Origin: Rachicladosporium sp. CCFEE 5018
Taxonomy: Eukaryota > Ascomycota > Dothideomycetes > Cladosporiales > Cladosporiaceae
Assembly (NCBI GenBank): GCA_002077045.2
Contig: KZ111153.1
Span: 438,860-502,859, forward strand
Direction: 5' to 3'
DNA: 64,000 nt
Made by a program: the position numbers and the translations under genes. Under the pieces are notes generated by a model, which saw nothing but the letters and a program-made list of their open reading frames with translations, was not told the DNA's origin and ran no database searches. Positions 42,803-53,521 of this stretch are shown here, one piece after another (position 1 is the stretch's first letter; each line of letters opens with the position of its first letter).

Positions 42803-44734
42803 ATGTCGCGAACAAGCCTACCACAACAGTTGCTTCGGCGACAGCTGCACCAATTGCGCCAGCCTCGAATAGGTTCGGGCTCTGCAAGACCAGGATGTCG
42901 AGCCTATGCGGTCCCGCCTCAGTCGAAAGATGAGAAAGAGTCATTTCGAGGGCAGCTGTACGAGAGCACATTGGAGCGGGTAGGGAAAGAGCGAGCAGAG
43001 CAGGCACGATTTGCATCAATAAGGGAAGGAGAGAAGGCCGCGAGAGGGACACCGGCATGGCTAGTACCACTAGGTACGAGTTATGCATGCGTATTCGCCC
43101 CTCCCGTTCCATCTGACAACGCGCAGTGCTGTCTGTAGGCGTCTTCGGAGGTTACCTCTTAGGTCAGACCGTACGCGGTGAGGTCGACTCCACATCCACC
43201 CTGTCTCTCGCCGCAGCACAACCGCCCAAACACGACACATCGCCCGCCACACTCCAAGCAGCATGGTCAGATTTCAAGAACATAGTCGGCGAAGAGAACG
43301 TCTCCACCCAAACAGAGGAGCTGAAGTCCCACGCCGGCAGCGAGTGGAGCAGCTACCCTACCCTCCCGGGCGATGTCCCCTTCGCCATCGTGAAGCCAGG
43401 CTCGACGGAGGAAGTAAGCGAAGTGATGAAAGTATGCCACCGTCGCCGAATCCCAGTCACAGCCTACTCCGGCGGGACCTCACTGGAAGGCCACTTCGCA
43501 GCGACGCGAGGCGGGATCTGCATTTCCTTCGCCCGCATGGACCAGATCTTGACCCTTCACAAAGACGATCTAGACGTAGTCGTGCAGCCAGCAGTAGGCT
43601 GGGAGTACCTGAACGAAGAGCTCGCCGAGCAAGGCCTCTTCTTCCCTCCAGACCCAGGTCCAGGCGCAATGATCGGCGGCATGATCGGCACAGGCTGCAG
43701 CGGTACGAACGCCTACCGATACGGCACGATGAAAGACTGGGTCATTTCGCTCACTGTAGTGATGGCCGACGGCTCTATAGTGAAGACCAAGCAACGGCCA
43801 CGAAAGTCTAGCGCTGGCTATGACCTCACACGGACATTCATCGGCAGCGAAGGCACCCTTGGGCTTGTCACGGAGGCTGTGCTGAAGGTCACGCCGAAAC
43901 CTCAGAACACTTCGGTGGCGGTCTGCACTTTCCCCTCAATCCGCGACGCCGCGAACTGTGTTTTCAAAGTCGTCGGTGCGAGCGTGCCTATAGCCGCGAT
44001 CGAGATCTTGGATGATGTGCAGATGCGATGTATTAATGATGCCGGTGCGACTTCGCGCAGCTGGCAAGAAGTGCCAACGCTCTTCTTCAAGTTCACTGGC
44101 ACCCAGACCGCTGTAAAGGAGTCTATCTCGCAAGTTCAGAAGCTGGCGAAGGGGACTGGAAGCAAGACCTTCGAGTTCGCCAAGAATGCGGAAGAAGGCG
44201 CCGAGCTCTGGCAAGCTCGCAAAGAGGCGCTGTGGTCTGTCATGGCTAAGAAGCGGACTGACGCCGATCACGTCTGGACGACCGATGTGGCTGTCCCGCT
44301 ATCGTCACTGGCTGATATCATCGATGAGACGAAGGCTGATATCGCGAAAAGTGAGTTGACTGGCAGCATAGTTGGTCACGTTGGCGATGGCAATTTCCAT
44401 GCCATCATTCTATACAACGATGAGGAACATGATATCGCGGAGGGCGTCGTACATCGAATGGTCAAGAGAGCTGTGGAGATGGAAGGCACTGCTACTGGGG
44501 AGCATGGTGTGGGTTTAGTGAAGAGGGATTACTTGGAGTATGAGATTGGACTTGAGGGCGTGGCATTGATGCGGAAGGTGAGTGCAATTTGTTGTGGTGA
44601 GGATGGATGTGGGAGCACCTTGCTGACTTTTCGTGCCACAGATGAAGCAGGCGATGGATCCGTTGTGCTTACTGAACTGCGACAAAGTTGTGAGAATGCA
44701 GCGGCCGAAGCCAGGCGAGGTGATGGAATGGTAG
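42803..44734 (+). CDS. DLD1: Mitochondrial D-lactate dehydrogenase (cytochrome), FAD-linked (copy B)
   Basis: Exons 42803-43073, 43127-44577 and 44642-44734, 604 residues as in copy A. Intron positions are identical although intron 1 differs in sequence. FAD-binding motifs and the C-terminal His-containing GHVGDGNFH and GEHGVGL are unchanged. Substitutions are conservative (for example Ala to Val in QExPTLFF, His to Tyr in LExEIG, Leu to Met in exon 3). It is intact. Confidence 0.93.
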
Positions 44735-44817
44735 TGAGTGACGATCACACCTCTGTACATTGTACATTCACAACCTCGACTTTACAAGATCCAGGCTGCC
44801 AGTCCATCTCTGCCAAC

Positions 44818-46449
44818 TCATCGCCCAAGTACGTTGATCCAGCTGGGCGCGTACGTCCCCGTCCCGTCAAACAGCAGGAGGTATACAATCCCCGCAGTGG
44901 CAGTGTTCATGATCGCAAATGCAACCCACACCCTGTCCTTCGAGTGTCTCTTGAGCTGAGCTGCTGCCCAATCGCAAGGATGGTCGCAGATGCTCATTAA
45001 AGCCAGAACGAATCGCCAAACGAGTAGGGATAGAATTCGCAGAAGAACCCACTTCGTCCGATGCGCCATAGCGGTCAAGCGGATCATAAGCTTACTCTGC
45101 TTTGGCCCTGTAGCTGGGACGTCCAATTGAGACGTGTCTGTAACCGTCGAAACGCCTGACTCGGTCCCTCCCGCACCAGCGTGCTGATGATCGAGCGGTG
45201 CAAGGTGATGCTGATCGTCGAGCGGTGTAAACGGGTCTCTGCCTGTTCCTATGCGGACGGCCATGACTGTGAAATCCCGAAGATCTTTGAAAATCATCTT
45301 GGGAAGATTGCCATGCACAAGTGATATCTCCTCGCCACTTGGCGTGAAGGGCCACGCATCGTCATCGCGTGCAAGGTTCTGCTGGGCATGAACGGGACCG
45401 TTCGCCGCAAGAGCAGGAGGACCATGTGAGTCGGGAGCCTCCACTGTTGTGGGTTGGACCGTGGGTTGCAACTCCGCCTCGATCAGTGAGGAGTGGGCAG
45501 ATCTGCCTTTCGACACATGTTTCAGTAAAGCCCTGGCGCTGGTTTCCAGGAGAAGTGCGAGGCAGTAGCTGACGGCGGCAGCATGGAAGAACAATCCAAG
45601 ATAACGATCCAAGAAATCAGCAGTCAACCTCGGCTTAGGTCTCGAAGCTGGATGCTTGATGAGCGTATGCAGCGTGATGGGCGTGAACCAGCCGAAGAGG
45701 AAAAGAGGTGGTGACTTGGGGATCCACCACTTCTGGACAGCCATGTAGCACAGGAAATGCTGCAGGGCGAAGGTAATCCACAGTACCCACATTGACGACA
45801 CCACCCATTCGATGCTGTTGTTGACAGTTTGCGAAGGTGTATTGATATGCGTGACGTCGAAAATTTTGGTCCAGACATAGCACAGGGCGAGCAAGTGAGA
45901 GATGCTGCTAGCAGGCGCAATCTCGTCGAAAGCGGTTCGCCGCTTTCTATTGCGCCCTCTAGGTCGGGCCTCCTCTCGTTCTACCAGGGACTTCAAGTCT
46001 GTGACTGGCGCCCCCAGGTACAGGGTACGAGCCATGCTAGTTACCGTCGCAAAGAGATACACAGCAGCCAGTGCCTGGGTAATGGGAACGCCACCGGAAC
46101 TGAATAGCTTGATCACTTGTGGTAAGACGCCGATCACGAAAGTCGCCAGCCTTGTGGTTAGAACAGTCGGACTTACGTGCTCAACCTCGTCCGCGTACTG
46201 GGCCGGGTTGCAGCTTTTGTCAACCATGATGTATATATCAGCTAGTGCGTCGACAGCACAGATGAATGGCGACGAGCGGTGCGGCCAAAGAGTGTTGTCG
46301 AACAGGTCTCCACTCCAGAGATAGCCAGAGAACGAGGGCTGAAGCATGGCATTGAGTACGATGCCGGCCAGAGCCCAGAACAGCGATTGGCCGGACGCTT
46401 CATGTTGTTGATTAGCCCACCCAGGTGGTTCCGGGGCCGTGGTGTTCAT
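44818..46449 (-). CDS. Multi-pass membrane protein of unknown function (intact, copy B)
   Basis: 543 residues in one exon from the conserved ATG at 46,449 (MNTTAPEPPG). The frame runs further upstream, but that part is not conserved in copy A. Hydrophobic spans: SLFWALAGIVLNAML, ADIYIMV, LATFVIGVLPQVIKLF, the ALAAVYLFATVT region, a WVVSSMWVLWITFALQHFLCYMA pair, LFFHAAAVSYCLALLL and two near the C-terminus. A soluble insert of about 110 residues with EEISLVHGNLPKMIFKDLRD and TGRDPFTPLDD precedes the last helices and is conserved between copies. No family name recognised. This copy shows what the single-base insertion in copy A breaks. Confidence 0.8.
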   Translation of the reverse strand: MNTTAPEPPGWANQQHEASGQSLFWALAGIVLNAMLQPSFSGYLWSGDLFDNTLWPHRSSPFICAVDALADIYIMVDKSCNPAQYADEVEHVSPTVLTTRLATFVIGVLPQVIKLFSSGGVPITQALAAVYLFATVTSMARTLYLGAPVTDLKSLVEREEARPRGRNRKRRTAFDEIAPASSISHLLALCYVWTKIFDVTHINTPSQTVNNSIEWVVSSMWVLWITFALQHFLCYMAVQKWWIPKSPPLFLFGWFTPITLHTLIKHPASRPKPRLTADFLDRYLGLFFHAAAVSYCLALLLETSARALLKHVSKGRSAHSSLIEAELQPTVQPTTVEAPDSHGPPALAANGPVHAQQNLARDDDAWPFTPSGEEISLVHGNLPKMIFKDLRDFTVMAVRIGTGRDPFTPLDDQHHLAPLDHQHAGAGGTESGVSTVTDTSQLDVPATGPKQSKLMIRLTAMAHRTKWVLLRILSLLVWRFVLALMSICDHPCDWAAAQLKRHSKDRVWVAFAIMNTATAGIVYLLLFDGTGTYAPSWINVLGR

Positions 46450-46899
46450 CGCGCTTCTTTCGGTAGAGCATACGAGACTTACAGCCCTCTGACAGGGCAG
46501 ATCACCGCTTACCTGCCATCGATCATAGACGAATCTTGTATCTGTGATGTGACTCGAGCGAATGCTCGCGATACTGCTTCGCCACACGGAAATTTGAGGC
46601 TGAGCGCGGTGCATTGCATATCCTGCGGACCCATGTCGAGCTGCACGCTTCATAGCATGAGGTCCTAATGACCTTCGACATCGGCATGACGAACATGTGT
46701 CGACGACGATAGTCCTGCTGCATTCCACTTGGGAGAAAGATAAGGTTGATTGCTTACGACTCGAACGAAATGGGAATTGACGGCTTACGTAACACGCGAC
46801 TACAGCATGGCGGTCTCCCCTTCACGTCCGAGCCGACTTGTGATACAAGACTCGAGGCCATGAGTGAGGTTCATCGGGCGTCTCGGACGTGCCACTGTA
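46450..46899. promoter_or_regulatory. Divergent intergenic region at left edge of copy-B insert
   Basis: 450 bases between the membrane-protein start and the Zn2Cys6 start. Short similarity to copy A persists to about 46,600 (CTGCTTCGCCACAC, GGCTGAGCG) and then is lost, so the left breakpoint of the insert is near there. Confidence 0.45.
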
Positions 46900-48586
46900 A
46901 TGCAGTCAAAGACACCGCCTTCTGGCCGCCAACACGCGCCGCGCTCGAAAGGCGGCTGTCTCACTTGCCGTCGCCGGAAGGTAAGGTGCAACGAACAGCA
47001 TCCTCGATGTTCTGCCTGCGAGCGCCTCAATCTGTCCTGTACGTGGCGACAAGTACACCGAGACAGTAGTCATGGCGATGCGAGTCGGCAAGCTCCTGGT
47101 CCCGCATTGGAGACCTCAAATAATGTACCAGCTCCAGCCATTAGCGAGATGACCCTGCTGGACGCTGATGTCACGAGTTGGGATTTCAACGACCTGATTT
47201 GGCATGACACAGCGTTTCTGGACCACTCGACAGACTGGCTGAACGACTTTCAGCACGGCAGAGGTATCAGTACATCGGCCTCAGCAAATCGTCAGGGTTC
47301 TATGCAGCATGGCCTTACGAGGACTACGAGCAATAATGCAGTTGTCCAGTCTGCTACTTCGCCTACCTCATCGGTAGAAGGCTCTCACACGCTTGTGGAA
47401 CATTTCCTTGCTTCAGATGTCCCGCCTATCCTGGCTACTGTCGAGATCGGCCCCCGGTGGACGTCATGTAAGATGTTGTTCGCGTCGCTAGCGGGCACGT
47501 CGCCAATGGCACGAAATGCTATAACGGCTTTCTCTGCCCTGCAGCTTGCTCGGCAGAACACAGAAGGGCGGTCGGAGCATCAATCGCTGTATCATAAAGC
47601 CTCACGACAACTTTCACAGTACGTCGCTGCGACTCAGCATGACCTCGCAACATCTGTTGTCGACCTCCCTGCGGCACTCGGCACTGTATTCTTCCTGTCA
47701 TATTGTGACTTGTTGACGAATAAAGTTGACAACGCTCACAGCTTGTTCAAGGATGCTCTATCACTACTGCATACTCACAAGACTCGAAGCCTCACACTAG
47801 TCGAGAAGCGCTTGGTATCTTGGATTCGCCTTGTAGATGGTCGTGCCTCGTCTGCTGGGGGCGATGGTAGCTTTCTTTCTGGTACGGATGGCAATGCCTA
47901 CTCGCCCGAAGCGCATCAACGCTCTGCCGAAGATGACAAACTTCGCAGCAGTGCGTCCCAGAATGCTGACACCGAAATCCAAGAGATCTTGTTTGGCGTG
48001 GGCAAGAGTCAGTAACATTGACCCTTGGCACCGCTCGCGCGGTACAGTGGAGGACGAGACACAGGTCATGGCTACTGCTGCTGAAATCCTGACGGACCTG
48101 CGTGACCTGGAGAGGAAGCGTCCATCGCTGATGGACTTTGCTGTAGCCGGTACTTTGACCGAGCGGCATGTCACACGTCAGATCGCCACTGCGATCACTC
48201 GAAGCTATCGGACTTACTGGGCCAATTTTGAGGCAGGCTTCATACATCTGCATCGCGTCGCACACAAGCACTTGCCACCGACGCCGGACGTCCTACGTGC
48301 ACGTGCAACAATCAAGAGAGTTGTTCAAATGTTCGAGCAGAGCTCCGAGGCACTACCGACGAACTTCATCTGGCCCCTACTAATGGGATGCTGCGAAGAA
48401 GACGACTTTGAGGACAGAGCATGGATGATCCGAGCGATCAGGAGCATGCAGGCTTTTGCATGCAACGCGCAGCCCATTGCAGATGTGCTCGAAGAAGTTC
48501 ACAAACGCCAGGACGCTACAAAGGTGAGGGCAGATGTGAGGCAAGTATCGATGGACATGTTCAATATGTCGTTCGCGGTCGTATGA
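46900..48586 (+). CDS. Zn2Cys6 transcription factor, probably frameshifted (copy-B insert)
   Basis: The ATG at 46,900 starts a protein with a canonical N-terminal zinc cluster: Cys20, 23, 30, 37, 40 and 47 with RRRKVR. A fungal-specific regulatory domain of the Fungal_trans_2 type follows (HTLVEHFLASDVPPIL, GRASSAGGDGSFLS). The frame stops at 48,015 right after TEIQEILFG, and the family sequence resumes one frame over with VSNIDPWHRSRGTVEDET, running to a stop at 48,586. In relatives about 15-20 residues separate these pieces, so an out-of-frame deletion near 47,985-48,012 is likely. An alternative is an intron 47,882-48,008 (GTACGG..AAGAG), which would join frames but remove conserved residues. 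Probable regulator of the adjoining aldolase and transporter. Confidence 0.68.
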
Positions 48587-48652
48587 TAGAGCGACGCGCA
48601 TTGGGGCGGCGAACTTGCAGCGAGAGAGATTGTTCGTTGTTCCTCCACTGAT

Positions 48653-49701
48653 CTAGCTTACCTTCTGCAACTTGGCCTCATCGGCTTCTAGCGCACGCAC
48701 CTGCTCGAGGATCCATTGCCGTTTCCCTTGGTCTTCGAACTTTGGATACGGCCGCCGGCAATCTCTGGATCTCTCAGAGTAGCCTAGTAACTCACCAACC
48801 ACCCACTTGGTGCCGTTGATACCGCCATCGCTGAAGCCGAGCTCTGATACTGCCAGAGTGTATTGCAACTTCTGCGCGGCCGCCAGGTCTTCAGCCATGT
48901 AAAGATCATACACTTTGACGCAGGCTCGGGGGTAGAGGTTCGCCACACCAGTGATGCAGCCGGTGCCTCCCACCGACATCGCTGGTACTAGCCAATCGCT
49001 CTGCCCAGCGATTGCGCAGAACTGCGTCGTGGGATAGGCCGCCGACAGTCGGGTGACTTTTGCAATGCCACCGCATGTGAGCTGCAAAAGAATGTCAGCG
49101 AAAACGAAGACCCGTGAGTGCATTTGAGACTTGCCTTCACTCCAATGATATTTTCGTGCTTGGTCAGCCGATCAAGCATAGTGGAATCTACATTCAAGCC
49201 CGCGGCTACACCGGGAAAGTTGTAGATCAGTACGGGCAACGGACTGGCCGCCGCAACCTCTTCAAAGAACTCGCAGATTGCATCCTTGGACATCGCGAAG
49301 TGGAAGAAGCTCGGGACCAGAACGAGCACAAAGTCCGCGCCCGCCTCGCCAGCCACGATGCAGTCGTCAATCACATCTCTTGTCGAGGTTCCGCTAGTGC
49401 CTAGCGTGATCGGCAGAGTCGACTTGCCATGATCTGTGGCAACTTTCCGCGCTGAACGTACCAGCTCTGCTTTCTCGGATCGGGTAAGAGTAATGGCTTC
49501 TCCGTTGGTGCCAGCAAGAACAATGCCGTGGACACCAGATTTGGCCAGGAAGGAGAAGTGCCTTTCCTGCGTCGTCCAGTCAATTTCTTGACGTTGATCG
49601 TCGCCAAAGAATGTTAAGGATGGCACGTGGATGCCCGGTGGATATGATGTGTTTCTTGGCTCGCTGCCATGAGCACCTGCTCCGTTCTGTCTAGATGGCA
49701 T
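48653..49701 (-). CDS. Dihydrodipicolinate synthase/aldolase (DapA) family protein (copy-B insert)
   Basis: TIM-barrel Schiff-base aldolase of the DapA/NAL superfamily, 331 residues. Exons are 49701-49135 and 49081-48653. The intron starts with GC (AAG|GCAAGT) and ends TTTTGCAG. Key residues: GTNGE at 64-68, Tyr160 in LIYNFPG, and Lys189 in IIGVK as the Schiff-base lysine, the last codon of exon 1. Spliced exon 2 continues LTCGG as in the family. In fungi such enzymes act as 4-hydroxy-2-oxoglutarate or 2-keto-3-deoxy sugar acid aldolases rather than in lysine synthesis, which in fungi uses the aminoadipate route. The divergent sugar transporter supports a catabolic role. The start is the only in-frame ATG before the conserved region. 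Confidence 0.86.
49082..49134 (-). other. GC-AG intron in the aldolase gene
   Basis: 53 bases. The donor is AAG|GCAAGT on the minus strand, matching the GC-donor consensus, and the acceptor is TTTTGCAG. Removing it joins GVK to LTCGG in frame; no GT donor gives this join. Confidence 0.75.
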
Positions 49702-50345
49702 GTTGGAAATGACGAGATGATACGTGAAAACCGAAGTCAAGCGGCGATGAAGGATCGAGGAGAAGGCAGCTGCGAGAATGCTAGTTTCGAGAACGAGTTG
49801 CAGAGTTGTAATGCAATGATGGGATCGGCGAAGATCACATGCTCAGCCGATCGCCCCAGCGTGACAGCCGTATTGCTATGTTCGCGACGAACGGCAAGTC
49901 GTGCGACTGAGGCTCACGCTCGGAGCCCCGTCGAGACTGCAGTGGCATATCTCGTCGCGACAATGCATGCGTCGACGCGGGAGCTGTCCCACTGACGACT
50001 GTGTGCGATGAGACAGGCAAAGAGCCGACAGCCGACGCGACGCGACAGCCGAGCTGCGGATCGCTTCTCACATCGGCTGGCGTCAACTTACCAATTGCCC
50101 GAAACTCTGCCAGCACTTGGCCGGCAAGCTACGCCTTGTCTTCGCTACACTTCCTCCCCACACAGACTCCGCAATAGCAGTCAGTCGACCATGGGGTCGC
50201 GTGCGGCGAGAAAGCTAAGTTGAAATGTGCCGACTGCACAGATATATGTATTGGTCATGCAGTCCCAGCAGTCCCATCTCTAATCGCTACCTCTCCCATT
50301 GCATCTCTTGTAATTCTCATCTCATTATCACAAGTCACCGCCATC
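49702..50345. promoter_or_regulatory. Divergent promoter region, aldolase / MFS transporter
   Basis: 644 bases between the two starts. The divergent layout next to a Zn2Cys6 gene suggests co-regulation. No specific binding site was established. Confidence 0.45.
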
Positions 50346-52122
50346 ATGACAGGCTTCGGTCGAGCGAAAGAAGACAGGCCCACACCACCACAAGTCTACG
50401 GATGGCGACCCTACATGGCAGCCATCATCATCTCGCTGGGTGTGATGGCCTATCGTTACGATAGCTCGTTCATTGGCCAAACGCTTGCATCAAAGGCATT
50501 CAAGAGGGACTTCGGCTTCAACACCATGACGAAGGCGCAGCAGAGCAATCACCTTGGTAATTTGACGAGTATATGTACGATCACAACAGTTGCGTCAATC
50601 TGAAGACTGAGTGCTGATCGATATCGTAGACTCCGCCGGCGGATTCTTCGGTGCTCTGTTCATGCTGCCCGCCTTGGAGCTCCTTGGTCGTAAACGGACG
50701 GTGATGATCTCGGACGTAATCTTCATCATCGGGTCTATTCTGTGCACTGTGCCAACCCATCAACTTGGTCTCATCTACGCTGGTCGCCTACTGACGGGCC
50801 TCGGTGTCGGTGGAATCGCCGCTGTCTGTCCCACGTACATATCCGAAATCGCACCACCCGCTATACGTGGACGTCTCACCGGATTTTTCGAGTCCTCTTA
50901 TCAAATTGGCGCCGTCATTGGCTTCTGGATGTGGGATGCTCCAAAGTCGAACAGCGTACAAATGCTGACTAAATCATAGCAACTACGGCATCGTCCACAA
51001 CATGGACGCAGCCTCGTCCAACGCATGGCGAATTCCAATGGGCGTGCAGCTCGTCCCTGCAGGTCTCCTCGCCATTGGTATCCCATTCCTGCGCGAATCG
51101 CCGATGTGGCTCCTCAAGAAGGGCCGCAATGAGGATGCCTTGAAAGTGCTGAGCTACTACCGCAATCTTCCTGAAAGCCATGAATACATCGCTCAGGATG
51201 TCCACTTCATGCAAGGCCAAGTCAGACAAGAGCGCTCCTTGACTGGTAGCGCCCAGCCAACGTTCATCAACTTCTTGCGTGCAGCATTGCGCGAGGCTAC
51301 GACCAAGGGCATGTGGAATCGCTTCGTGCTTGTTTTCCTTATGTTCATGTGGCAGGCGTGGTCCGGAGCTGCAGCAATAAACTACTACAGCCCCACCATC
51401 TTCACGTCAATCGGCCTTACTGACACCACGCTATGGACCGGAGTCTACGGGATAATCAAGGCCGTCGGCTCCATTATCTTCTTCACGTTCTTCATCGACA
51501 AATTCGGTCGTAAATGGCCCTGGATCGCGTCATCGCTCGCCTGCGCCTGCTGTCAGTACTATCTGGCCGGATACATCGCGATCGGCAAGCCAACGGCGGG
51601 CGTGCAGCAAAGTGCCGGTACTATTGCTGGCGGCAAGGCTGCCACTGCTGCAATTATGGTCTTCGGCGCGGCATGGAGTTTCGGTGCTAACGGCCTGCCA
51701 TGGATCATAGCGTCTGAGATCTTTCCCACCTCCTTGAGGAGTATCTCGGGTCCATGGGCAGGTATGTCAGTGTGGCTCTGGACATTTGTGGTGACTAAGG
51801 CGCTTCCGTCGATGTACACCAGTGAGTCCCTTCGCTGTCCCTCATCGAGGACGCCAGGTCTCTGCGGTGTCATGAGAGTCTACTGACGTACTGAACAGGC
51901 CTCGGGTACGGGGTGTACATCTTCTTCGCCAGCATGCTCATACTCGCGTCGATATATGCTTTCTTCTTCATTCATGAAACCAAGGGCCTGCGAATGGACC
52001 AGATGGACGGCATCTTTGGACTCAAGAGGCCAGAGTATGCTTATGATGAAGGTGCTAAAGTGGTGGAAGACTCTTACTTTGAGGATAAGTCGAGGGGCGC
52101 GACTCGAGTCGAGGCCGTATAG
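50346..52122 (+). CDS. MFS sugar transporter (copy-B insert)
   Basis: Four exons (50346-50556, 50630-50930, 50980-51821, 51899-52122) give 525 residues. Every junction restores a family motif: LDSAGGFFG, GFWINYGIVHN and YTSLGYGVYIFF. Signature pieces are YRYDSSFIGQTLAS in helix 1, ELLGRKRTVM, GRLLTGLGVGGIAAVCPTYISEIAP, RESPMWLLKKGR, AWSGAAAINYYSPTIF in helix 7, DKFGRKWPW, SEIFPTSLRS and the HETKGLRMDQMD end motif. Sugar or quinate-type proton symporter of the plasma membrane. It is not a close copy of the transporter at 27,299. Its pairing with the aldolase suggests uptake of a sugar acid or sugar degraded through an aldol split; this is inference. Confidence 0.92.
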
Positions 52123-52465
52123 TTGACAACGTACGCTCCGCCAATGCAAGAGAACGCTCGGCGATTGTTGTCGTGCACTGCGATCTCGGTCTCTCCATTG
52201 TGATGCCAATGCCAGTAGAATCCCATGAACTTTCCGTCTGTGAAAAGTGTTGGCGTGGTCGGGTTCTGGTGAGTGTTGCAGTTGTTAATCCTTGGGTCGC
52301 ATGCACGTTGACGTCATGGACCGCGTCTCATTCACTTCCATTCATTCACTTTCATCGCAGGTGGGTAGATTGAGAATAAGACAGACCTTCACTTCCATCG
52401 TGCCCCACTCCGGCGTACTGCTCAGCGCAACTCGCAGTAAGCCAAGTAGAAGTCGTCCCTTCCAC
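52123..52465. promoter_or_regulatory. Right edge of copy-B insert, upstream of SRPBCC gene
   Basis: 343 bases with no evident similarity to the sequence upstream of the copy A SRPBCC gene, so the insert boundary lies close to the ATG and the gene has a different promoter here. Confidence 0.4.
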
Positions 52466-53110
52466 ATGGCGACATCGACGTGGCCTCCATCCGAAGGCTT
52501 GAGCACTCCGACGGTAGCACTTCGAGACGCTCTGCTAACCCTCAGCGCGTCAACAAATATCAATGCTCCTGCAGCGCTCGTCCTCGACATACTACGCGCG
52601 ACACCCCAATACAGCGACTGGAACACCTGGTGTCCCAACGTGACGTTCGAATCGCAACCTGCAGATACTGCCGAAGCGGAGAAGCTCAATAACGGCACCG
52701 TGTTCACCTTCCATGTCATCATGGAAGCTTCCAAACCCACCAAAACTACAGCTACGCGGTTGGTCGTGACGGATATCTCGACGCCTGAGCACCCAAGTGA
52801 CTACATCTCGTCAACATCTGTGGACAGCATGAAAGCCTACACGTCGGACTTGAGCACCGTCTATCGCATCTCATGGAAAGGCGACGGCGGCTTCCCTGGC
52901 CTGAGGTCTGAACGATTCCACGAGATCATCATTCGTGGCGAGAAGCAGTGCGAAGTACGCACCTGGGAAGTGATGGGCGGTGTACTGGCGCGGACTGTGA
53001 AGTGGTTCTACCAGAAGACGTTGAACGAGAAGTTCGAGCTTTGGTGCAGTGATTTGAAGAAGCGAAGTGAGACTCTGGCTACGCAGAGCGCTAAAACTGC
53101 GTCGAACTGA
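52466..53110 (+). CDS. SRPBCC (START-like) domain protein (copy B)
   Basis: 214 residues, start ATG matched to copy A. The Trp-Asn-x-Trp-x-Pro motif, the WKGDGGFPGLRSERF segment and the C-terminal helix are kept. Substitutions concentrate in the N-terminal third (TNINAPAALVLDILRATPQYSDW versus the copy A version) and around residues 70-80. With a new upstream region, its expression may differ from copy A. Confidence 0.75.
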   Translation: MATSTWPPSEGLSTPTVALRDALLTLSASTNINAPAALVLDILRATPQYSDWNTWCPNVTFESQPADTAEAEKLNNGTVFTFHVIMEASKPTKTTATRLVVTDISTPEHPSDYISSTSVDSMKAYTSDLSTVYRISWKGDGGFPGLRSERFHEIIIRGEKQCEVRTWEVMGGVLARTVKWFYQKTLNEKFELWCSDLKKRSETLATQSAKTASN

Positions 53111-53521
53111 TAATCTGCACACATTGCACATCTGGGGTCAACAATTCTCCAATACCGAACCCCTCCCCTGCAAGACGACACTTTCCTCAGTGTACTGGCC
53201 ACCGATACGCGCATGGATCTGGCTGTGTGTCTGGGCTATGCCGCGATAGACTATGTCGACTTGTTGCGCCAGTCCTGCGCACGCGCCAACTCAATAGACT
53301 ACTGTACTCAGCATCTTGGGTTCAGGGTAGCTTCACTCCGGTGCCGGGAGGCGAGAGCGATGGAGTTCAGCATGACTCTGCTTCCGGATCCTTTTGCCTC
53401 CGGTCTTGATAGTGTGCATACATCGCATCTTTGGGGATCTGTGCATTCCAGGCCCATACCCTGACGTCAATCGCTTGTCGATCTCCGCGTCATAAGAAAC
53501 TCCATTTTAAGGGTATATCGC
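53111..53521. other. Convergent spacer, SRPBCC / fasciclin (copy B)
   Basis: 411 bases between stops, only patchily similar to 13,518-13,896. No gene was recognised. Confidence 0.5.

Noticed and set aside
43126..45000. 624-codon frame in copy B D-lactate dehydrogenase running past the last intron
   Set aside because: It reads through a conserved GTGAGT..CACAG intron and loses the family C-terminus; the spliced model is preferred.
48653..49701. Assignment of the aldolase as a lysine-pathway dihydrodipicolinate synthase
   Set aside because: Fungi make lysine through aminoadipate; only superfamily membership is supported.
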